In this document: positions 37,777 through 44,228 of the stretch, one piece after another
Layout: the number at the start of each line of letters is the position of its first letter
Position numbering within the stretch: position 1 is the first letter of the stretch
Assembly (NCBI GenBank): GCA_050486225.1
Contig: JBJHCV010000001.1
Coordinates: forward strand, 478,306 to 542,305
Length of the DNA: 64,000 nt
From: JBBDIX01 sp050486225
GTDB lineage: Bacteria; Actinomycetota; Nitriliruptoria; Nitriliruptorales; Nitriliruptoraceae
Direction: 5' to 3'
Translations under genes and position numbers: made by a program
Notes under the pieces: model-generated
The model's input: the letters and a program-made list of their open reading frames with translations, nothing else
The model's database searches: none
Told to the model about the DNA's origin: nothing

Positions 37777-37831
37777 GTCGCCCTCCCGGGTCGCCCTCCC
37801 GGGTCGCCCTCCCGGGTCGCCCTCCCGGGTC
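37767..37831. repeat. Five perfect 13-bp tandem repeats
   Basis: Five identical copies of GCCCTCCCGGGTC run head to tail from 37767 to 37831. Each copy contains most of the terminator's 3' arm, so each could pair with the single 5' arm at 37738-37750. It lies between the dehydrogenase and selenoprotein genes. Confidence 0.95.
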
Positions 37832-37885
37832 GCGTGAGCACGCTCGTGGGCACTAGCCTTCGCCCCGGACACGGGAGTGATGCAG

Positions 37886-38725
37886 ATGACCGCAGACGAC
37901 GTGGTTCGCACCAGCGACGGCCTCGACGTCGCACCGGTCGACGAGGACACCACCGCCGAACGCCTCGCCGCGTATCGCGACTGGCTCGACCACGTCTCGT
38001 TGCCTCGACCCGAGGGACACGAGGTCGTGTCCACACCTGCCGACCCGAAGCACTTCACCCCGCTCGAGGTGCCGCTGTCCGAGGCGAAGGTTGCGCTCGT
38101 CACCACCGGCGGCCTGCACCTGGCGGACGAGGAGCCGTTCGACGTCGACGCGTGGGAGGGTGACCACACGCTGCGCTGGCTGCCCGACGACGTCGACACC
38201 AGCCGGCTCGCGGTCACCCACACGCACTACCCGACGCAGGACGTCGAACGCGACGTCAACGTCATGTTCCCGATCGATCGGCTCCACGAACTCGCCGACC
38301 AGGGACTGATCGGCAGCGTGTCCGACATGCACGTCGGGTTCATGGGGTTCCAGCCCGACCCTGCGCTGCTGCTGTCGGAGACCGCCCCGGAGGCCGGCCG
38401 CGAACTGCAGCGCCGCGGGGTCAACGTGGTGGTGCTCACCGCCGGCTGACCGGTCTGCCACCAGTCGGTCGGTCTGATCGCGAACACGCTCGAATCCCTG
38501 GGGATGTCGACCATCGTCATCTCCGTACGCCCCGACGTCACGCAGGGCACCGGCCCGCCGCGTGCGGTCCACGTCCGGTTCCCGATGGGCAATCCCGTCG
38601 GTGAGGCGGAGAAGCCCGACCAGCAGCGGCGGATCCTGCAGTCCGTGCTGGAGATCGTCCCGCAGGTCCCGCGGGGTGGGCTGCTGTACCCGCTGCCGTA
38701 CCGCTGGCGTCGGATGAAGGTCTGA
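37886..38725 (+). CDS. GrdB-family reductase, probable selenoprotein with in-frame TGA
   Basis: Reads as one 279-residue protein if TGA at 38447-38449 (codon 188) is selenocysteine. The frame continues 92 codons beyond it to TGA at 38723-38725. The upstream half has family blocks VMFPIDRLHELADQGLIGSV and DMHVGFMGF. The junction is VLTAG-U-PVCHQSVGLIANTL, a UxxC redox motif. The rest (IVISVRPDV, HVRFPMGNPVGEAEKPDQQR) is typical of the glycine/sarcosine/betaine reductase selenoprotein B family. ATG 37886 has GGGAG 8 bases upstream; GTG 37877 is also in frame. Selenocysteine genes are not in this window. If TGA stops, a truncated 187-residue protein results. Confidence 0.8.
38447..38474 (+). promoter_or_regulatory. 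Candidate bacterial SECIS stem-loop at the in-frame TGA
   Basis: From the TGA, 38448-38452 can pair with 38470-38474 (5 bp). Inside, 38460-38462 pair with 38467-38469, closing a 4-nt loop AGTC with a G in second position about 17 nt from the TGA. That is the expected place for a bacterial SECIS element. Alternative pairings exist; I folded it by eye. Confidence 0.35.
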
Positions 38726-38744
38726 CGCGACCAGGGAGGCTCCC

Positions 38745-39050
38745 ATGTCCGAGGTCGACAACCTGTCGGAGCAGGCTCGCCAGAATCCCTCCGAGGTCGG
38801 GCTCGCGCACGTCATCGACGCGTTCGACGCGCTGATCGACCGGCTCGAGGAGCACCGTGACGCCTACGAGGCGGAGCTTCCGGCGGCCGAGGCCACCGGC
38901 AACGTGAACTACGTCAAGCGCGTCAAGCGCGGCGTGGCTCAGTGCAACGCGTTCATCGAGATGCTCGAGGACAAGGGTCTCGACCAGCTCGGGATGATGC
39001 GGTTCACCGCGGGCCACATGCGCGCGGCCCGCGAGGAACGGCTCGTCTGA
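38745..39050 (+). CDS. Small helical hypothetical protein downstream of the selenoprotein
   Basis: 101 residues from ATG 38745, with AGGGAGG 7-8 bases upstream. Mostly helical and charged (AFDALIDRLEEHRDAYEAEL, NYVKRVKRGVAQCNAFIEML). It has one cysteine and no membrane segment. It begins 19 bp after the selenoprotein gene, so the two are probably cotranscribed. I do not recognise the family. Confidence 0.6.
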   Translation: MSEVDNLSEQARQNPSEVGLAHVIDAFDALIDRLEEHRDAYEAELPAAEATGNVNYVKRVKRGVAQCNAFIEMLEDKGLDQLGMMRFTAGHMRAAREERLV

Positions 39051-39062
39051 ACCGTTCCTCGC
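39031..39062 (+). terminator. Hairpin terminator overlapping the 3' end of the coding region
   Basis: Perfect 11-bp stem (39031-39041 with 39052-39062) and a 10-nt loop that contains the stop codon of the small helical protein gene. It would end the selenoprotein transcript before the convergent amidohydrolase gene. Confidence 0.6.
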
Positions 39063-39087
39063 CAGCACGCAGTGGCCGGGTTGGCGG

Positions 39088-40467
39088 TCAGTCGTTCGGC
39101 TCGCCCCACTGCCACCAGGAGCGGGTCATCGGACCGGCGCCGATCTCGCCCGCGCGGGACAGCACGGCCTCGCGGGACGCCACGCGGTCACGGAGCAGCT
39201 TCTCCCCGTCGACGTCGACCAGCTGGTGGTCACGCTTGCGCCAGCGTCCGCCCACCATCACCGAGTGCACCTCGCCGTTCGTCGCGTTCATGATGAGGTG
39301 TGCCTCGGCGCCGGCCTCGGCCATGCCGAACGGCCGCGGGTCGATGAGCACGAGGTCCGCAGCCAGGCCCGGGTCGAGCCGGCCGGCGACGTCGCCGAGC
39401 CCCATGGACCGCACGCCGACGTCGGTGCCGAACCGCACCACGTCCGCGGGCTCCAGCGTCGGCACACCCGGGCGACGTGTGACGGGCACCTGGCCCTCGG
39501 CCCGTTCGTGCTCGCCGTCGAGGTAGCGCTGGAACAGGTACATCAGCCGCATCTGGGTGAGGATCGCGGGGTTCACGAGCGCGGGCACGTCCACGCCGAG
39601 TGCGACGCCGACCCCGCGCCGGTGCGCGCGGCCGACCATGCTGTAGGGACGGCGTCCGGCGTAGGTCTCGGCCTCGGGCTGGGTGCTGATCGTCCCGCCG
39701 ATGCGGGCCAGCGCCTCCAGGTCGGCGTCGGTCGTGTAGTTGCAGTGCGCGGGCAGGATGTCGTTGTTCAGCAGGTCCAGGTGCTCGAGCGCCTCGAGCT
39801 CCCCGCCCCGGTTGTTGTGGAACGTCATGTGCAGACCGTGGCTGCGTGAGAACTCGATCTCGCGCGCGATCTGGTCGGTGTTGTTCGCGTCGATCGTGTT
39901 GATGGCGACGCCGATCCGGACGAGGTCGTCCGACGAGGCTGCGGAGACGACACGTTCGACGTCCGCGAACCGGGCCTCGGACGGGGCCAGCGTCCCCTGC
40001 GAGCTGGGGTCTCGGCCCGACAGGTCGTAGCACAGCAGGGCGCGGATGCCGGCGTCACGCAGGCCCTGCAGGGCGGCGTCGGCGTGTTCCGGGGTGAGGA
40101 TCGCGTGGCAGAAGTCCAGCACGGACGTCACGCCGTTGGACAGCAGTTCCAGTGATCCGGCGAGCACTCCGGTGTACATGTCCTCGGGGTGGATCCAGCT
40201 GCCGAGTGGCGGGATGTTGGTGAAGTACTCCAGTCCCCACGCCTCGGCGACGCGCCCGCGGAAGAGCGCCTCCCACAGGTGGGTGTGCGTGTCGGCCATG
40301 CCGGGCATGACGATCATCTCGTCGGCCTGCACGACCTCCTCGCCGGGCGAGGCGGTGAGGTCGCTGCCGACCTCGGTGATGACCCCGCCCTGGATGCGCA
40401 GGTCGGAGACGTCTGCCGGGTGTCCGACGATGCGTCGGGCTCCCTTGATGAGGATGTCGTCGGCCAC
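39088..40467 (-). CDS. Amidohydrolase (cytosine deaminase / chlorohydrolase-like)
   Basis: 459 residues from GTG 40467, with GGAGG 8 bases upstream. Metal-dependent hydrolase of the ATZ/TRZ/S-adenosylhomocysteine-deaminase type. The first metal motif is DTHTHLWEAL, then HMTFHNN and ILPAHCNYT supply later histidines, and LGVDVPAL carries the catalytic Asp. Small N- and C-terminal beta sandwiches (ILIKGARRIVG, GLAADLVLIDPRPFG) complete the fold. Substrate unknown. Convergent with the selenoprotein cluster. Confidence 0.85.
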   Translation of the reverse strand: MADDILIKGARRIVGHPADVSDLRIQGGVITEVGSDLTASPGEEVVQADEMIVMPGMADTHTHLWEALFRGRVAEAWGLEYFTNIPPLGSWIHPEDMYTGVLAGSLELLSNGVTSVLDFCHAILTPEHADAALQGLRDAGIRALLCYDLSGRDPSSQGTLAPSEARFADVERVVSAASSDDLVRIGVAINTIDANNTDQIAREIEFSRSHGLHMTFHNNRGGELEALEHLDLLNNDILPAHCNYTTDADLEALARIGGTISTQPEAETYAGRRPYSMVGRAHRRGVGVALGVDVPALVNPAILTQMRLMYLFQRYLDGEHERAEGQVPVTRRPGVPTLEPADVVRFGTDVGVRSMGLGDVAGRLDPGLAADLVLIDPRPFGMAEAGAEAHLIMNATNGEVHSVMVGGRWRKRDHQLVDVDGEKLLRDRVASREAVLSRAGEIGAGPMTRSWWQWGEPND

Positions 40468-40643
40468 GGTGGTTCCTCCGTCGAGGTTGCGGACCCGAAC
40501 CGGCGAGGCGTCGACCCGGGATCTCCCGTCCTGGCTCAGGCTAGGACAGCCGCGCAGACCGCTCCGAGACACACCATGTAAGAACGAGGGCGCGGTGGAT
40601 TACGACTCGTGCACCGCCGGCCGTCGCGGTGGGAAGGGCTCCG

Positions 40644-40685
40644 CCGACATCCATACTTAGGGCTTGACCTAAGTATGGATGTCGG
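40644..40685. promoter_or_regulatory. 18-bp-arm palindrome, probable ArsR operator
   Basis: Perfect inverted repeat: arms 40644-40661 and 40668-40685, 6-bp centre (GCTTGA). It covers the probable -35 element TTGACC (40664-40669). The candidate -10 is TAGATC (40687-40692). Its place directly before an ArsR-type gene suggests autorepression. It is markedly AT-richer than its surroundings. Confidence 0.8.
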
Positions 40686-40698
40686 GTAGATCTGGTGC

Positions 40699-41115
40699 AT
40701 GGTTGCCACGATCAACGCCGCAGACACCGACACCGACATCGAGCGGGTCTTCAGGGCGCTGGCTGACCCGACACGGCGTCGGGTGGTCGAGCATCTTGGG
40801 GCGGGGCCGTTGCCGACGAGCGAACTCGCCGAGTCGTTCGACATGGCGTTGCCGTCGTTTCTCGCACACATGCGTGCGCTCGAGGAATGCGGTCTGGTGT
40901 CGTCGTCGAAGTCCGGCCGCGTTCGTACCTACCGCCTCGAGCCGGAGCCGCTCGGGCACGCGGCCCACTGGCTCGACGAACGTCGACGGCTGTGGGAACG
41001 GCGCCTCGATCGACTCGACGAGCACCTGGTCGCGCATCACCGCGCCGCGTCACCGACGGACGAACCGCGCGACGAACCACACGATCGCCACGACGAACAC
41101 AAGGATCCGGCATGA
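40699..41115 (+). CDS. ArsR-family transcriptional regulator
   Basis: 138 residues from ATG 40699. Winged helix-turn-helix: FRALADPTRRRVVEHLGAGP, then TSELAESFDMALPSFLAHMR and the wing SSSKSGRVRTYRL. No cysteine metal site of the ArsR/SmtB kind is visible. This is the type often paired with SRPBCC proteins. No ribosome site precedes the ATG, and the predicted -10 ends 6 bases before it, so the mRNA may be leaderless. The stop overlaps the next gene (ATGA). Confidence 0.9.
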   Translation: MVATINAADTDTDIERVFRALADPTRRRVVEHLGAGPLPTSELAESFDMALPSFLAHMRALEECGLVSSSKSGRVRTYRLEPEPLGHAAHWLDERRRLWERRLDRLDEHLVAHHRAASPTDEPRDEPHDRHDEHKDPA

Positions 41116-41612
41116 CGAACACTCCCGCATTCGACCATGACCCTGACCTCGACCTGCGCCTGGAACGCGTTGTCGACGTTCCGGTCGGGCTGGTCTGGCA
41201 GGCGTGGACCGACCCACACCATCTCGTGCAGTGGTTCACCCCGAAGCCGTGGGAGACCGTCGAGTGCGAGATCGACCTGCGGCCGGGTGGCAGGTTCCGC
41301 ACCGTGATGCGGTCACCGGAAGGAGAACTGATGGAGGGTGGCTCCGGCTGCTACCTCGTGGTCGAGCCTCCGCACCGACTCGTGTGGACCTCGGCGTTGG
41401 GACCAGGCTTCCGGCCCGTTCCGCCCGCGGGTGACGACGACCTCCCGTTCACCGCGGACCTGACGTTCGAGGCGGTCGGTGAAGCGACGCGCTACGTCGC
41501 CCGCGCAGTCCACGGGAGGCCGGAGACCGCGGCTGCGCATGCGGACATGGGCTTCGAGCAGGGCTGGGGAACCGCACTCGACCAACTGGTGGCGTACGTC
41601 AGGTCGTGGTGA
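41112..41612 (+). CDS. SRPBCC / AHSA1 family protein
   Basis: 166 residues, start overlapping the ArsR gene's stop. START-like fold: RLERVVDVPVGLVWQAWTDP, HHLVQWFTPKPWETVECEID, PGGRFRTVM and the C-terminal helix GFEQGWGTALDQLVAYV. The pocket binds hydrophobic ligands; the ligand is unknown. Translational coupling suggests that regulator and ligand-binder act in one response. Confidence 0.92.
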   Translation: MTNTPAFDHDPDLDLRLERVVDVPVGLVWQAWTDPHHLVQWFTPKPWETVECEIDLRPGGRFRTVMRSPEGELMEGGSGCYLVVEPPHRLVWTSALGPGFRPVPPAGDDDLPFTADLTFEAVGEATRYVARAVHGRPETAAAHADMGFEQGWGTALDQLVAYVRSW

Positions 41613-41628
41613 GCACGAGGGACCGGCG

Positions 41629-42423
41629 TCAGCCTCGGGCCTCGCGTTCGCCGACGGTGATGAAGGCCGCGCCCCAGGCGATGGCGAGCAGCGCCCACAC
41701 GGTGGACAGCTGGGACACCGCGCTGATGCCGAGCGATCCGATGCCGAGTGCGACGCCCATCAGGCCGGAGACCCACAGCGGGAACCGCCAGCCGGACACC
41801 TTCCGTGCCGCGACGGCGCCGAACAGCGGGATCAGCGCGGCGTAGGCGGCCATGACGATCCAGTGGCCGAACACGAAGTGTTCGTCGTGGGAGCCGCTTC
41901 CGACGTGGATCTGCAGCTGGCCGACGGCGTAGACGACCAGCGGCACCGCGGCCGCCGTGGTCAGGGCGAACAGTGGCATGCTCGGACGCTCGACCGAGGC
42001 GAACTTCGCCCTCCACGTCGACGGGTGGGCGACGAACGCGACCGCGGCGATGAGCGTCGCGGCGGCGACGATCGGCACGACCTCGGCGGGCAGGTCCGCG
42101 AGCGCGAGTACCAGGGTGAACGCCACGACGGTGCCGGCCCCGTACACCCAGGCGGCCCCGACCTGTGCGACGGGTCGCCGCAGCTGGGCGATCACCGAGG
42201 CGACGATGGCCCATGCGAACACGCCCTGGGCGAACCAGTGGATCTCGTGCGTGGCACCCGCTCCCTCCGGGAAGCCGGAGAACGCGGTCACGATGAAGCC
42301 GAGCTGTTGTGGCCGCTCCCCGAGGTGCAGGAACAGCAGCAGGATCATGAGCACCCAGAAGGCGACCATGCGCCAACGGGGCGTCGAACGCGGGGTGGTG
42401 CGGGTGCTGGTCGTCTCGGTCAT
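41629..42423 (-). CDS. Polytopic membrane protein, unknown
   Basis: 264 residues from ATG 42423, with AGGAG about 7 bases upstream. About seven to eight hydrophobic helices. Polar residues that may matter are GATHEIHWFAQG and GSHDEHFVFGHWIV, with several histidines near the membrane surface. No family recognised. Its end lies 16 bp from the SRPBCC gene's end on the opposite strand. Confidence 0.6.
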   Translation of the reverse strand: MTETTSTRTTPRSTPRWRMVAFWVLMILLLFLHLGERPQQLGFIVTAFSGFPEGAGATHEIHWFAQGVFAWAIVASVIAQLRRPVAQVGAAWVYGAGTVVAFTLVLALADLPAEVVPIVAAATLIAAVAFVAHPSTWRAKFASVERPSMPLFALTTAAAVPLVVYAVGQLQIHVGSGSHDEHFVFGHWIVMAAYAALIPLFGAVAARKVSGWRFPLWVSGLMGVALGIGSLGISAVSQLSTVWALLAIAWGAAFITVGEREARG

Positions 42424-42520
42424 GGTCACTCCTGTCTCGATGTCTGGTCCTGCGACGGGTCTGTTCGTAGATGGATGGGTGCTGACCGGTGGGCGGAACG
42501 TGGTCCGCTCCCCGAGGTCG

Positions 42521-44089
42521 TCACAGTGGGGCGATACCGGGGTGGTCTGGCTGCAGGGATCGCGCGGTCTCGATCGCCGACATCGCGGCGAGGACGAGGT
42601 CCTCGCGCCAGTGCCGGCCGACCACCTGCACGCCGACGGGCAGTCCGGCACTGCCCTGCTCGGCCTCCCGTGCCGCCCTGATCGCCCGGTCCCTGCTGTC
42701 CGGCCGGTCGGTCTCCTCACCCGCTCGCACCCGGGTCACCGGCGCGACGCCGGCCGGCAGGCCGAGCATGGTGGTGAGCAGGGACGGTGCGTCGATGCCG
42801 GGGATGTGTCTGGCCCGGTCGTGGGGGACCGCGGGGACGGGCGTGGCGGGACACAGCACCAGGTCGTGGCGGCCGGCGTCCATGGCGGCGAGGAACGCGT
42901 CGACGTGGCGGAGCCGGTCGCCCGAGACGTCCGCCAGGTCGGCGGCCCGTGCCTTGCGCACGTGCCGGAGGAGCCGTGCGACCCGGTGCTGTCCCGTCGC
43001 CTGTGACGTCGCGGCGAGCAGCCGGACGGCCCAGTTCGGGAGCGACAGACCCTGCACGTCCTGTCGGATGAGCGGATGGGGCCTCTCGCCGTCGAGGACC
43101 TGCCGCAGCCACGTGCCGCCGTCCGCGGTCCACCAGCGCAGGGCGATCGCCACCGCCTCGCCCGTGTCCGGGGCGGCGTCCCACGGCTCGACGACTGCGC
43201 CAGCGGACCTCAGGGCGTCGGCGGCCTCGTCCAGCGCGCGCCGGATCGCGGGGGACGGCGTGAAGCCGTCGATCGCGGGGAGCACGGCGACCCGCAGGCC
43301 CGTGACGCCATCGCGGGGCGGCTCGCGCCACGGAACGGGTGGGTTGATGCTCGTCGGCCGGGCGACCATCGCCTCGACCATGACGCGCAGCGCGAGGGCG
43401 ACGTCGGCGGTGGACCGGGCGAAGGGCCCTGCCTGCGCGTCCACGAGTCCTGCTGCCGTGCGCACCGGGGCCCGATCGATGGGAAGGCGAGGGATCGTGG
43501 AGACCAGCGAGTACACCCCGCACCAGGACGCGGGGACGCGCAGGCTGCCGCCGAGGTCCGCGCCGAGGCTCAGGGGGATCGCACCCGCCGCGACGAGCGC
43601 GGCGTCCCCGCCGCTGCTGCCCCCGGGGGTGCGGTCGAGATCCCACGGGTTGCTGGTGCGCCCGAACACGGAGTTGTCGGTCTCGATGGCTCCCAGTGCC
43701 GGAGGCACGTTCGTCTTGCCGAGCACGATCGCTCCCGCCTCGCGGAGCGCGGCGACCATGCGACCGTCGCGGTCGACGGGTCGGTCGGCCAGACGGGCGA
43801 CCCCGAAGGTCGTCGGCAGCCCGGCGACGTCGAACTGGTCCTTGATCGTCACGGGGACGCCGTGCAGTGCGCCGAGGGGTGCGCCGCTGCGTCGTGCGGC
43901 GTCGGCCTCGTCGGCTTCCCGACGGGCCTGGTCGACGCGGGGCAGGATGAACGCGTTGAGCCGGTCGTTGACCTCCTCGATGCGGTCGAGGTGCGCGTCG
44001 ACGGCCTCGCGGGCGGTGACGTCACCTGCCGCGATGCTCTGCGCAAGTTCTGCGGCGCCGAGCCTGGTGAGTTCGAGGGTGGTCTGCAT
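42521..44089 (-). CDS. Amidase (amidase signature family)
   Basis: 522 residues from ATG 44089. Amidase signature enzyme with a Ser-cisSer-Lys triad: Lys in GVPVTIKDQFDVAG, the loop TPGGSSGGDAALVAAG with the cis-Ser, and the nucleophile region in LGADLGGSLRVPASWCGV. C-terminal GLPVGVQVVGRHWREDLVL is typical. It hydrolyses an amide, substrate unknown. Not GatA by context, since no gatC or gatB is near. Confidence 0.88.
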   Translation of the reverse strand: MQTTLELTRLGAAELAQSIAAGDVTAREAVDAHLDRIEEVNDRLNAFILPRVDQARREADEADAARRSGAPLGALHGVPVTIKDQFDVAGLPTTFGVARLADRPVDRDGRMVAALREAGAIVLGKTNVPPALGAIETDNSVFGRTSNPWDLDRTPGGSSGGDAALVAAGAIPLSLGADLGGSLRVPASWCGVYSLVSTIPRLPIDRAPVRTAAGLVDAQAGPFARSTADVALALRVMVEAMVARPTSINPPVPWREPPRDGVTGLRVAVLPAIDGFTPSPAIRRALDEAADALRSAGAVVEPWDAAPDTGEAVAIALRWWTADGGTWLRQVLDGERPHPLIRQDVQGLSLPNWAVRLLAATSQATGQHRVARLLRHVRKARAADLADVSGDRLRHVDAFLAAMDAGRHDLVLCPATPVPAVPHDRARHIPGIDAPSLLTTMLGLPAGVAPVTRVRAGEETDRPDSRDRAIRAAREAEQGSAGLPVGVQVVGRHWREDLVLAAMSAIETARSLQPDHPGIAPL

Positions 44090-44228
44090 CGGGCGGTCTC
44101 CTGCGGCGGGTCCGGACCTGTGACGGTTCTACGGGCCCGACGGGCAGGGGTCATCACCCAAAGGTCGGAGCGCGGGACGTGCGGGTCGCAATGTCGGGTC
44201 GGACCCGTTGCGGGGTTCGCCGCAGCCG

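Noticed and set aside
37767..37831. A CRISPR-like array
   Set aside because: The 13-bp units are contiguous with no spacers and no cas gene is present.
37886..38449. A complete 187-residue gene ending at TGA 38449 followed by a separate small gene at 38504
   Set aside because: Both pieces are in the same frame, the bases between also read as family sequence (PVCHQSVGLIANTL), and the small piece has no ribosome site.
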